Below are positions 44,160-52,166 of a DNA stretch of 64,000 nucleotides, piece after piece. Source of the DNA: an uncultured Caldilineaceae bacterium. Lineage in GTDB: Bacteria; Chloroflexota; Anaerolineae; Caldilineales; Caldilineaceae. The notes beneath the pieces were generated by a model. The model did not search any database, was not told the DNA's origin, and worked only from the letters and a program-made list of their open reading frames with translations. Made by a program: the position numbers and the translations under genes. Location of the stretch: contig OY282381.1 in the NCBI GenBank assembly GCA_958295915.1, positions 4,832,001-4,896,000 of the forward strand, written 5' to 3'. How positions within the stretch are numbered: the stretch's first letter is position 1; every line of letters starts with the position of its first letter.

Positions 44160-47135
44160 ATGAAGGGCGCGCATGCCTCACTGATCCCCTTCCTGCTCGC
44201 TGCCAGGCGTCTGAAAGCCGAAGCCTGGCTGGCCATAGCCATAACCCTGGGTTTGCTGGCAGCTGTAGCGTTTACGACCAGTGTGCCCACCTACAGCAAT
44301 GCCGTTTACGTCCGTCTCTTGCGCAAGGAACTGCATGAAAAGACAAAGAATTACCCGCCCTTTGCCTTTATGTTCCACTATCTGGGCGCCAAGCATGGAC
44401 TTGTCGAATGGGAAGCGATTCAGCCTGTCGATGCTTTCCTATCCAGACAGGCCGCAGCTGACCTGGGGCTGCCTCAGACGATAGCCGTACGGTTTTTGCA
44501 GACGGTTCCTTTCTCGATATTCCTCCACAACGCCGCCACAAACGCAATCGGTCATGCGCCCACAGCTGAACTGAGATTCGCTTTCCAGAGCGACCTTGAG
44601 AGGCACATTACCTTGCTCGAAGGAAGGCTTCCAAGTGGCGCGCGCCGGTCGTCAAATCGTTCCCAACCTATCGAGGTGCTGATCAATGACGTGCTCGCGC
44701 AGAAGATGGGGTGGCAGGTCGGAGAAACCTTCATCGCCTTGTCCCAAACGCGCGCGGGCTCTTCAGAGCCCGCAAGCCAGATTCCCTTTGTTGTCGCAGG
44801 AGTCTGGCAGATCACAGATCGGCATGACGAATATTGGTTCTACAACCCGTTTTCTCTGATCAGAAATCTGCTGTTGGTCTCGGAAGATGCCTTTGCCAAC
44901 CAGATCAGCCCATCGCTGCGGGGTGATATAGCCGTGGGAGCCTGGTACACAGTTCTGGACGGCGCCTCATTTGACGTCAGAGACGCCGATGCCTTCCTGG
45001 AGCGTCTGCAGCGGGTCGACCAGCGCGCCGGCGCTTTGCTGCCCGGCACAGGGTTGCTTGTCGCTCCGAGCGACTCAGCGCTGCGGCGCTATCAGCGTTC
45101 AGCCCAGTCGTTGACGCTCTCTCTCTACGCCATTACTCTGCCAATCTTTGGCGCAATTGTAGCGTATCTGTGGCTCGTTGCCGGCGTTTACGTAAACAGA
45201 CGCCGCGCCGAGATTTCGCTCTTGCGCAGCCGCGGCGCATCAATAGGCCAGATAGTAACGATGGTCGTGCTGGAAGGCGGCGCGCTGGGCGCAGTTGCCT
45301 GGATAGGCGGTCTCCCAGTCGGCAGTAGACTTGCGCAGATCATCGACAGAACCCAAGGATTCCTGGATTTCAGTGGGCCAGCTGCCTTCCCGATGACCAT
45401 AACCGCGTCAGTCGGCCGTATCGCTATGCTGGTCGTCGGGCTGGCCGTACTGGCTTTCATGTTGCCCACATTTGCTGCCGCTCGTCACACTTTGGCTTCC
45501 TATCGGCGCGACCGCGCCCGCCGCCAGGAAACTTGGTGGCATGGAATTTGGCTGGACTCGCTCGTCCTCTTGTTGGCCACGCTTGGCATGTTTCGATTGC
45601 GCAGTCAGGGTGGATTTGTTCCGCTGACGGCTTCCGGGTTGTGTTGCGCGCCACTGGGGGGCGCAACAGAAAGTCAAGCCGCTCCCTTGCTCGATCCTCT
45701 GCTTTTCATAACACCGGTTCTCTGGCTCCTCGCCTTTGCCCTGTTGAGCCTGCGAGCGCTCACTCCGTTGACAAGTGCCGCCTCATGGGCAGCTCGGCTC
45801 GTAGCCGATCTCGGATTTCTCTTGGCCGTTCGTCGTCTCGCCCGCTCCCCGAAAACCTATATGATTCCGCTCCTGTTGCTCATCCTGACCCTCAGTTTGG
45901 CCGTATTCACGGCATCGCTGGCCCAGACGATGAAACAGCAAATCGCTGAAGAACTCTTGTACCGCTTCGGGGCCGATATGAGTTTGACAGAGTTGGGAGA
46001 GAGCCTAGAGATAGACCCGTGGCAAAGGGCTTCGTCTTCAGATACGACAACTGAGGCAACCACTGTCTCAAATCCGCAGGAGACTTCGCCATCCGCAGGA
46101 TATACGCCCTGGTCCTTTTTGCCCGTCGCAGAACATAGAAGCGCAGCCGGCGTGCAGGCAGTCGCCCGCGTCGGCAAATACAAGGCTTTGGCTCAAGTTC
46201 ACCAACGAGACCGGGAGGGTCTGTTCATTGGAATCGATCGGACCGACTTCCCCCATGTCGGCTTTTGGCGACGGGATTTCGCGCAAAATAGCCTGGGATC
46301 TCTGATGAATGCCCTGGCCCTGACGCCAAACGGCGCCTTGGCGCCGAGCAGTTTCTTGAGCCGCTCCTCCTTAACGCCAGGTGATACGGTGCGGGTGTCT
46401 GTTTCGATACCTGAACAACGCAAAGAACTGACGTGGTGGGTCGTGCCGATCGATTTCCAAATCGTCGGTAGCTTCAACCGATTTCCAACCTGGGAACCGA
46501 CGGAAGGGCCTCTCATTGTTGGCAATCTCGAGTACGTCTTCGACCGCGCTGGAGGACAATTCCCCTTCGATGTCTGGCTGCGCACGGAACCGAACCCAAA
46601 CTATGGTCAGATCGAACAGGAACTGCGCGCAAAGGGTTTTCGCATCTTAAGTTGGGAAGCGCCGGGGCCAAAGGTGGCGCAAGCCCTGCAGCAACCAGAA
46701 TACCAAGGCGTTGTAGGGGCGCTTTCACTGGGTTTCATTGCCTGTGCCCTACTGACCATATTGGGCTTTATCCTGTACACGCTCTCATCATTTCGAGAAC
46801 GTTCGATAGAAACCGGCGTGCTACGCGCTATCGGCTTCACGCGGCGAGAGGTCTTGTCCTTCATGGGGTGGGAACTTATCGTCCTTCTCCTGTTTGGCCT
46901 GGGCGTTGGCACAGGGATTGGCATCTGGTTGAGTCGCTTATTCATTCCCTATTTGCAGACGGGAATCGATCCAATGCCCTTACTTCTCCCCTTGACGCCT
47001 CAGATCGCATGGCCCCGGGTCTATCAGATCTATCTCATCCTGGGGATATTGTACGTGGGCGCGACATCTCTGTTGACAGCGGCGCTCATGCGAGGTCAGG
47101 TTACACAGGCCATAAAGCTGGGAGAGACGATCTGA
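44160..47135 (+). CDS. FtsX-like/MacB-type ABC permease
   Basis: 991-residue membrane protein with an N-terminal anchor (LAIAITLGLLAAVAFTTSVPTYSNA), a long extracytoplasmic domain, a first FtsX-type four-helix block near residues 320-440, a second membrane block around 500-590, another extracytoplasmic domain, and a C-terminal FtsX block (ALLTILGFILYTLSSFRERSIETGVLRAIGFTRREVLSFMGWEL). Such permeases act with a MacB/LolD-type ATPase in export or lipoprotein handling; none adjoins, and the sugar-type ATPase 20 bases upstream is of another family. A hairpin repeat copy is in frame (45638-45668), encoding SGLCCAPLGGATE between membrane blocks. Confidence 0.8.
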   Translation: MKGAHASLIPFLLAARRLKAEAWLAIAITLGLLAAVAFTTSVPTYSNAVYVRLLRKELHEKTKNYPPFAFMFHYLGAKHGLVEWEAIQPVDAFLSRQAAADLGLPQTIAVRFLQTVPFSIFLHNAATNAIGHAPTAELRFAFQSDLERHITLLEGRLPSGARRSSNRSQPIEVLINDVLAQKMGWQVGETFIALSQTRAGSSEPASQIPFVVAGVWQITDRHDEYWFYNPFSLIRNLLLVSEDAFANQISPSLRGDIAVGAWYTVLDGASFDVRDADAFLERLQRVDQRAGALLPGTGLLVAPSDSALRRYQRSAQSLTLSLYAITLPIFGAIVAYLWLVAGVYVNRRRAEISLLRSRGASIGQIVTMVVLEGGALGAVAWIGGLPVGSRLAQIIDRTQGFLDFSGPAAFPMTITASVGRIAMLVVGLAVLAFMLPTFAAARHTLASYRRDRARRQETWWHGIWLDSLVLLLATLGMFRLRSQGGFVPLTASGLCCAPLGGATESQAAPLLDPLLFITPVLWLLAFALLSLRALTPLTSAASWAARLVADLGFLLAVRRLARSPKTYMIPLLLLILTLSLAVFTASLAQTMKQQIAEELLYRFGADMSLTELGESLEIDPWQRASSSDTTTEATTVSNPQETSPSAGYTPWSFLPVAEHRSAAGVQAVARVGKYKALAQVHQRDREGLFIGIDRTDFPHVGFWRRDFAQNSLGSLMNALALTPNGALAPSSFLSRSSLTPGDTVRVSVSIPEQRKELTWWVVPIDFQIVGSFNRFPTWEPTEGPLIVGNLEYVFDRAGGQFPFDVWLRTEPNPNYGQIEQELRAKGFRILSWEAPGPKVAQALQQPEYQGVVGALSLGFIACALLTILGFILYTLSSFRERSIETGVLRAIGFTRREVLSFMGWELIVLLLFGLGVGTGIGIWLSRLFIPYLQTGIDPMPLLLPLTPQIAWPRVYQIYLILGILYVGATSLLTAALMRGQVTQAIKLGETI
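45638..45668 (-). repeat. CGCGCC hairpin repeat in frame in the FtsX-like gene
   Basis: GGTTGTGTTGCGCGCCACTG followed by GGGGGCGCAAC matches the reverse complement of the tandem copies at 48171-48268 except for one base in the loop region. It is the only copy found in this orientation. Confidence 0.8.
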
Positions 47136-47174
47136 GGAGAGAGAAAAATCCAGTGGCTAGTGTCGGCGGCGCAG

Positions 47175-47948
47175 TTATGACAGTCCAGTTCCCCAGTTGG
47201 GTTGGGAAGGGCTTGAAACATGCTCGTAGCCATCCATCAGATGCTCTGCGATCGTTCGGATTCCGCGCGGACCCGTCACAAGCGCCCGGTGATGAAGGAT
47301 GAACAGCCGCAAATCCTCGCCTACAGGCATCCTGGAACTTGACGACGGCACGATCATCGAATCCAGCGGCGTCCACATGGATGTGAACCGGATTCTGGCC
47401 AGGCCCCCAACATCTGCGCTCAAATCCTGGAGGAAGCGGCTATGCGGTCGCAACTGTATTGCGATAGGGTGACGGCTGGCGAAAGCCGTCCAAGTGCCGT
47501 GATGAGGCGTACCCACAGACAAGAACCGACCGGTACGCGCCAGCCCTCCCAGACGCTGAATATAGTAACGCGCCACAATCCCACCCATACTGAAACCAAC
47601 GAAATCCAGCTGCTGATCCACCGCGAAGTTGCTATCGACATACCTCTGCAACTGTTGGGCCAGCGTCTCCAAAGGTACCCGACCGTCACTCGGCGCCAGC
47701 GTCACCGCGTGGGTTGTCCGCCCTACCCCTGACAGATACCTTACGAGAGGTTGGAAGATCCTGGCGTCATCACCGTAGCCATGCACGAGCACAGCCGGCC
47801 GCTGATGCCCCTGCCACGCCCCGGATTCGCGAGGCCAGCGCAACAAGTCCCTTGCCATGCGCCACGCCGCGGCACAAGTCCAATCCGATCTCTGGATTCG
47901 CTGGTATAGCGCCCCAAGGCAGTCGCGCATCATGAACATAACTCGCAT
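47175..47948 (-). CDS. lipase-like alpha/beta hydrolase
   Basis: 257-residue serine hydrolase. The oxyanion region is AVLVHGYGDD (about 52-61), the nucleophile elbow GFSMGG has S120, and the later SVGTPHHGTWTAFA, LDSMIVP (acid) and FILHHRALV (histidine) supply the rest of a triacylglycerol-lipase-type triad. There is no clear signal peptide, so it is probably cytoplasmic. The start ATG at 47948 has GAGGGGC upstream. It converges on the FtsX-like gene. The ester substrate is unknown. Confidence 0.85.
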   Translation of the reverse strand: MRVMFMMRDCLGALYQRIQRSDWTCAAAWRMARDLLRWPRESGAWQGHQRPAVLVHGYGDDARIFQPLVRYLSGVGRTTHAVTLAPSDGRVPLETLAQQLQRYVDSNFAVDQQLDFVGFSMGGIVARYYIQRLGGLARTGRFLSVGTPHHGTWTAFASRHPIAIQLRPHSRFLQDLSADVGGLARIRFTSMWTPLDSMIVPSSSSRMPVGEDLRLFILHHRALVTGPRGIRTIAEHLMDGYEHVSSPSQPNWGTGLS

Positions 47949-48170
47949 TGCCCCTCGGAAATCAGATTACCCTGCTCCGCCTGACCTACTCTAACATAGA
48001 TGGGAAGCAATCGCTGAATTCGACTTCGATATGTCCCGACAGAGGCTCGCCCATCTTTAGCGATTCTTCCCAATTCGGGTAAAATACTCTTTATCCGATT
48101 GGACGGGAATGGCGCCCAACATAGCAGCCAAAGGAACCCATACCACAGTCGGTGTTGAATGCAACCTGAT

Positions 48171-48268
48171 CGCGCCCTACAGTGGCGCGCAACACAACCT
48201 GGCCGCGCCCCACAGTGGCGCGCAACACAACCTGATCGCGCCCCACAGTGGCGCGCAACACAACCTGT
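48171..48268. repeat. three tandem copies of the CGCGCC hairpin repeat
   Basis: Units start at 48171, 48204 and 48237 with an exact 33-base period. Each has CGCGCC(C/T)(T/C)ACAGTGGCGCG followed by CAACACAACCTG. A trailing fragment GCAACCTGAT precedes the first at 48161. They sit 47 bases upstream of the peroxiredoxin start. Confidence 0.95.
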
Positions 48269-48314
48269 TCAATCCCTGGACCGACCTACATGTCGCCCAA
48301 CTTTAGGAGAAAAA

Positions 48315-48779
48315 ATGAGAAATGAACTCACCGCGGGCGCTCCCGCCCCCACGTTCGAAGCCATGACAGATACCGGCGAGACCATCAATCTGGCCGATTA
48401 CCGCGGACAGAAGGTGATTCTGTACTTCTACCCCAAAGACGACACCCCCGGTTGCACGACCCAATCCTGTGGATTTCGGGATGTGCATGCGGAGATTACG
48501 GAGAAGAACGCCGTCGTCTTCGGCATAAGCCCTGACGGGAAGGAGAGCCACCAGAAGTTCCGCGCCAAATTCGATTTGCCCTTCACGCTGCTGGTGGATG
48601 CGGATCACGCCATCGCCGAGGCCTACGGCGTTTGGGGCGAGCGCGCCATGTCTGGACGCACATTTATGGGTATCCACCGCAGTCATTTCGTTATCGACGA
48701 GAAGGGCGATCTATTGGAAGCGGATTACAATGTGGCGCCGGCCGACAGCCCCGCCAGGGCCCTGACGGCGGTGTCGTAG
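48315..48779 (+). CDS. bcp: thioredoxin-dependent peroxiredoxin, BCP/PrxQ type
   Basis: 154-residue thiol peroxidase reducing hydrogen peroxide and alkyl hydroperoxides with thioredoxin. The peroxidatic cysteine is C47 in FYPKDDTPGCTTQSC, with the resolving C52 five residues on, the arrangement of atypical two-cysteine PrxQ. ISPDGKESHQKFRAKFDLPF is family-typical. TAGGAGA precedes the ATG at 48315; the open frame upstream consists of hairpin repeats. Confidence 0.94.
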   Translation: MRNELTAGAPAPTFEAMTDTGETINLADYRGQKVILYFYPKDDTPGCTTQSCGFRDVHAEITEKNAVVFGISPDGKESHQKFRAKFDLPFTLLVDADHAIAEAYGVWGERAMSGRTFMGIHRSHFVIDEKGDLLEADYNVAPADSPARALTAVS

Positions 48780-48819
48780 GGCCAATACGAAACGCCAATG
48801 ACGTCTTGTGTAATCTTGA

Positions 48820-49008
48820 TCAGTTCGGGCTGTAAAGATACGTCCACACGCCATAGAGTAGATAGATGGCGACGACGATAACCAGCAGGCTGAGAATTGT
48901 ATTCCACTGGCCGCGGAACCGCTGAAACTCCGACCAGACAGTCTTCGGCTTGAGGAGGAACAGCAGACCGAGTAGAAGGAATATCAAGAGTAGGCGTTGA
49001 ATCTTCAC
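48820..49008 (-). CDS. small membrane protein (two membrane segments)
   Basis: 62-residue protein beginning MKIQRLLLIFLLLGLLFLL, with a second hydrophobic segment ILSLLVIVVAIYLLYGVWTYL. It has a GTG start at 49008 and lies divergent to the next membrane protein, 28 bases away. Composition and hydrophobic pattern are gene-like; no family recognised. Confidence 0.6.
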   Translation of the reverse strand: MKIQRLLLIFLLLGLLFLLKPKTVWSEFQRFRGQWNTILSLLVIVVAIYLLYGVWTYLYSPN

Positions 49009-49036
49009 GGATGTTGCTTTTTGCTAAAATCCTCGT

Positions 49037-49744
49037 ATGGATGGCTCATGGCTATGGGAACAACTGACCCTGTCTCCACTGCGCGCCGGCTTTTGGCTCG
49101 TGCTGAGTTTCTTGCTTGCCGGCGTAACGACGGGCGTGACTCGGCTGATTGCGCCGGAGTTGGAACGCATTGCGCGTTTGGTCCGCTGGGTGCAGCTGCC
49201 ATACATAGGGCTGATTCTGGGTGGACTTTCCCCCCGCTTGATGGGGTTGACAGAACTCGATTGGGCGGTAGGGTTCAGCATCGGCGTAGTTTTGCTGTTT
49301 GCTATGCTGATCCTGCTTGCGCTGATGCGCATATGGCTGCATACAGACCAAGAGCTACCGCCCAGTCGCGCAACGCGCACGGGCACGCCCCACAGTGGCG
49401 CGCCAATCCAAAGTGCATCATCCGGTCTGCTGCTGTTTGAGAGTAGCGCCCAAGAGTTTCATTGGTGTTTTCTGCGGGGCGCTGTATGGGATCTGCTCCT
49501 CTCCTTACCATCAGCGCCAGAATCACCCCAGTACTGGGCTGTCTGGATCGGAGCCGCTCTGGCCTTGCCCGGCATCAGCATCCAGCGCAAGCCGATCTCC
49601 GACCGGCTGAGTACGGCCCTGATCCTGATGACTACTTCCAGTCTGTTTCTCTACACACGTAACTTCTGGCTGTGCTGGCTGCTTCACCTGTGTATACGCA
49701 TCATTCTGCAATGGCGACAGCCGACCCGACAGCGGACCATATAG
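49037..49744 (+). CDS. membrane protein of unknown function with hairpin-repeat insertion
   Basis: 235 residues with about six hydrophobic segments (for example GFWLVLSFLLAGVTTGVTRL, AVGFSIGVVLLFAMLILLAL, WAVWIGAALALPGI). A polar stretch near residues 114-130, encoding TPHSGAPIQ, is a copy of the dispersed hairpin repeat (49385-49411) kept in frame in a cytoplasmic or external loop. No family recognised. Confidence 0.65.
   Translation: MDGSWLWEQLTLSPLRAGFWLVLSFLLAGVTTGVTRLIAPELERIARLVRWVQLPYIGLILGGLSPRLMGLTELDWAVGFSIGVVLLFAMLILLALMRIWLHTDQELPPSRATRTGTPHSGAPIQSASSGLLLFESSAQEFHWCFLRGAVWDLLLSLPSAPESPQYWAVWIGAALALPGISIQRKPISDRLSTALILMTTSSLFLYTRNFWLCWLLHLCIRIILQWRQPTRQRTI
49385..49411 (+). repeat. 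CGCGCC hairpin repeat in frame in a membrane protein gene
   Basis: ACGCCCCACAGTGGCGCG then CCAATCCAA. The left arm is degenerate and the right arm and tail are conserved. Confidence 0.85.
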
Positions 49745-49774
49745 CGTAATGATAGCGCCAGCGCTCTGCTATCG

Positions 49775-50104
49775 CTACAAAAAGAATCCCAGCGCCAACA
49801 TCAATCCAAAGAGCGCGACCGAGACGATCAGCAGCTGTTTCAGATCGGAGAAGACCTTGCTGTATTCGGTCTTCCAGTTGACCTGATTCGGACTGTGCAG
49901 CGCGCCAATCCGAACTGATTCGGGCGTCTGATCTGAAGCCGCCGACTGTTGTTGAGACTGCGACGCTCTGTCGCGCCCCACATTGGCGCGCTGATACAAT
50001 TTGTTCTCGGGCGGTTCATGCTGCGTTCGGGTGTGCAGTCCGCTATAACTGCGCGGATTGGCTTTGCTGGCGCTGGAACGGCGGCGGCGACTGCGTCGGG
50101 CCAT
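49775..50104 (-). CDS. small C-terminally anchored membrane protein
   Basis: 109 residues from ATG 50104 (AGAGGA upstream); a GTG at 50122 is possible. Basic N-terminus MARRSRRRRSSASKANPRS, low-complexity middle, and a single C-terminal hydrophobic segment QLLIVSVALFGLMLALGFFL. The middle contains LYQRANVGRDRA, translated from a hairpin repeat copy at 49970-50003. The tail resembles a tail-anchored protein; function unknown. Confidence 0.55.
   Translation of the reverse strand: MARRSRRRRSSASKANPRSYSGLHTRTQHEPPENKLYQRANVGRDRASQSQQQSAASDQTPESVRIGALHSPNQVNWKTEYSKVFSDLKQLLIVSVALFGLMLALGFFL
49970..50003 (+). repeat. CGCGCC hairpin repeat in a minus-strand gene
   Basis: GTCGCGCCCCACATTGGCGC followed by GCTGATACAATT. 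One loop base differs from the consensus. Confidence 0.85.
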
Positions 50105-50224
50105 TCTTACACGTCCTCTCACGGTTTAGGTTTGGCGCATTAGAACTATACTGGCCTTCATTATACTGTCATCCTCCGTCCCACTGCAAAGAGAATTCTG
50201 ACGCGATTCGGTCAGGCGAACAGA

Positions 50225-50400
50225 AGCGGTAGATGATCCTCTTTATTTCCTTTCTGGTCGCCAACGCGCCGACGAAACCGGCCAGCAGGGCCAACCGCTG
50301 GAGATGCCCTCGTCAGGCAGTTCATCAAGGGGGGTGATCCAGGTTTAGCGACAGCTTCTTTGCGCGTCCAGATCTGGAAGAACATGCGCGCCCGCTCTGT
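50225..50400 (-). pseudogene. remnant of a 4'-phosphopantetheinyl transferase
   Basis: On the minus strand ERARMFFQIWTRKEAVAK is the conserved F-x-x-W-T-x-K-E-A segment of Sfp-type phosphopantetheinyl transferases, including the magnesium-binding glutamate. It continues in another frame as TPLDELPDEGISSG after a G-run at 50330-50335, indicating a frameshift. The upstream two-thirds of the gene are gone; in their place are a CGCGCC hairpin repeat (50409-50440) and a GTAGGGGCAATT/GACGGGTCTTG type repeat. It is therefore a decayed fragment. Confidence 0.5.
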
Positions 50401-50408
50401 TGCCGCTA

Positions 50409-50545
50409 GTCGCGCCCCACAGTGGCGCGCCAATTCAACCTGCCCGTGACCTTCACAGGGCCGCGTGGCGGCCTTTCCAAAGAGTAGGGACGGGTCTTGT
50501 GCCCGCCCAATAGGGCAACCACAAAAATTGCCCCTACCTACAGCT
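50409..50545. repeat. CGCGCC hairpin repeat plus TAGGG-type repeat
   Basis: 50409-50440: GTCGCGCCCCACAGTGGCGC then GCCAATTCAACC, a consensus copy. 50484-50540: GTAGGGACGGGTCTTGTGCC, then GGGCAACCACAAAAATTGCC and CCTAC, an imperfect palindrome whose middle also occurs at 487-530. Confidence 0.85.
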
Positions 50546-50623
50546 TTCGGGCAGGTCTGGTTCAGTAGAGTATGCCCCGGCAGCATCAGATTCGAAAATT
50601 CCACGCCGTAAAAAGCAGAGTAC

Positions 50624-50676
50624 CTGTTAAAAGAGTATTGGAGTACCTTTACAAACGATCAGAAGAAGAGTAATCT
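50624..50676 (+). promoter_or_regulatory. promoter with operator unit upstream of squalene/phytoene synthase
   Basis: TTTACA (50648-50653), 17 bases, TAATCT (50671-50676), preceded by one operator-like unit at 50624-50646 (CTGTTAAAAGAGTATTGGAG then TAC). About 70 bases are an inverted near-copy of 37745-37818. The leader to the synthase start at 50871 would be about 190 bases long. Confidence 0.55.
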
Positions 50677-50762
50677 GAAAAAGAAAATAATTCAGAATGA
50701 AAGGAAGTGAAAAAGGAAGAAAATGTGGCGTTTACGGCTGCGACCTTTTTGCCCGCATCGGT

Positions 50763-50848
50763 AAGCCCTGGGATCGCGGGCGAGACGCCCGCATCGCCCG
50801 CATACACAGGACTGTCTGCAACCCAGCGACCACTGACCACTAACCACT
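50763..50848. repeat. GCGGGCGAGACGCCCGC hairpin and heptamer repeat
   Basis: 50773-50790 contains GCGGGCGAGACGCCCGC preceded by CCCTGGGATC, the same hairpin core that is inserted in livF next to CCCTGGGGAC. 50822-50848 is CCAGCGACCACTGACCACTA then ACCACTG. Confidence 0.8.
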
Positions 50849-50870
50849 GTTGTAAACAGGAATATTTCAG

Positions 50871-51842
50871 ATGGCCCTTACAACCCGCGAGTGGGAGCGG
50901 CCCTTGCTCGCACTCGCCTATGAGGCCTGGCAAGCAGATACGTCTCCGCCACAGGTGCAAGTCGAAAACAAAGATGTATTGGCCCAAGCCTATGACTACT
51001 GCGAATCGATAACCGCCATACACAGCCACTCCTTTCATATGGCCTCCCGATTCCTTCCCCGGGCCAAACGTCGCGCTGTGAGGGCCTTGTACGCCTTCTG
51101 TCGCAAAACCGACGATATTGTGGACAAGCCTCCCGCTGGCAAAGAGGGACCCGATGCTGCGCAGGCCGCGCTTGAGTCCTGGCGGGCACGTTCATTGACG
51201 CCAATCGCTGATGCAAGCGCCCCGATCGTTCTGGCGTGGACTGATGCGCGCTGTCATTTTCGTATTCCCCAGCGCTACGCGGAGCAACTCATCGATGGCG
51301 TCGCCCAGGACATCGCCTGCCCGCGCTACGAGACATTCGCCGCCCTGACGACCTACTGCTACGGCGTCGCCGCGACAGTTGGGCTGATGAGTATGCGCAT
51401 CATCGGCTTTTCCAGCGCAGAGGCGATTCCCTATGCCCTGAAATTGAGTGTGGCCCTGCAACTGACGAATATCCTGAGAGATGTGGGCGAGGACTGGCGA
51501 GCCGGTCGCCTCTACCTGCCCTTAGAAGAGTTGCGCCTTTTTGGCTTGGGCGAGGGGGACGTTGAGGCCGCTATCGTCGATGACCGCTGGCGAAAGTTTA
51601 TGCGATTTCAGATAGAACGCAACCGCCAACTCTACGAAGAGGCCTTGCCAGGAATCGCACTCCTGCACGCCGATGGGCGCCTTTCAATCGCTGTCGCCGC
51701 CGAGATGTATCGCGCAATTCTGGCGGACATCGAAGCCCACGACTACGATGTGTTTTCCCGGCGCGCCTACGTCAGCGCGTGGAAAAAGCTGAAACGTCTG
51801 CCTGCCATCTGGCGGCGCAGCAAGACCGTGCGCCCTCTGTAG
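50871..51842 (+). CDS. squalene/phytoene synthase family protein
   Basis: 323-residue head-to-head prenyl synthase condensing two isoprenyl diphosphates. The two aspartate-rich motifs binding magnesium-diphosphate are visible: RKTDDIVD (78-85) and [32 protein letters not shown] at about 52-63 corresponds to the conserved opening. It may make phytoene for carotenoids or (dehydro)squalene for hopanoids; no desaturase or cyclase lies in the window. The N-terminal ~40 residues before the conserved part are longer than usual, so an internal start is possible. Confidence 0.88.
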   Translation: MALTTREWERPLLALAYEAWQADTSPPQVQVENKDVLAQAYDYCESITAIHSHSFHMASRFLPRAKRRAVRALYAFCRKTDDIVDKPPAGKEGPDAAQAALESWRARSLTPIADASAPIVLAWTDARCHFRIPQRYAEQLIDGVAQDIACPRYETFAALTTYCYGVAATVGLMSMRIIGFSSAEAIPYALKLSVALQLTNILRDVGEDWRAGRLYLPLEELRLFGLGEGDVEAAIVDDRWRKFMRFQIERNRQLYEEALPGIALLHADGRLSIAVAAEMYRAILADIEAHDYDVFSRRAYVSAWKKLKRLPAIWRRSKTVRPL

Positions 51843-51862
51843 CATGGCGGTTTCATCTCACC

Positions 51863-52028
51863 GTCGCGCCTCACAGTAGCGCGCCAATCTAAAAATACAA
51901 GCCCAAGCCCCGAGAATTGACAAAAAGGTCGCTGGAAGCTACAATGTCTCCAACTTCGGGTAGAGTCGCGCCTGTCACGCTGCGCAACAAGCGCTCTATA
52001 TCGCGCCCCACAGTGGCGCGCCAATTCA
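51863..52028. repeat. CGCGCC hairpin repeats in a 324-base gap
   Basis: Copies at 51863-51892 (GTCGCGCCTCACAGTAGCGC) and 51990-52028 (TCGCGCCCCACAGTGGCGCG then CCAATTCAAC), with a degenerate one at 51965-51989. The rest of 51843-52166 shows no gene; the promoter of the peptide-transporter ATPase must be here. Confidence 0.85.
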
Positions 52029-52166
52029 ACACTCCCCCCTATGCTGAATTGGTTCTCGTAAACAGTTCCCTATTCGGTATTCCCGCCAGTCCAACAGCTG
52101 GAGGGCGCTTATGCCTCACTCACTTGTCTCCCACAGACCTACGGGTCGGTAGGAAATTGTCAGTCT

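Noticed and set aside
48171-48268. possible CRISPR array (33-base period)
   Set aside because: Units are contiguous copies without unique spacers, the element occurs singly elsewhere, and no cas gene is present.
50871-51842. assignment of the prenyl synthase specifically to carotenoid (crtB) or hopanoid (hpnC/hpnD) synthesis
   Set aside because: Both classes share the two aspartate motifs and no pathway partner gene is present in the window, so no symbol was given.
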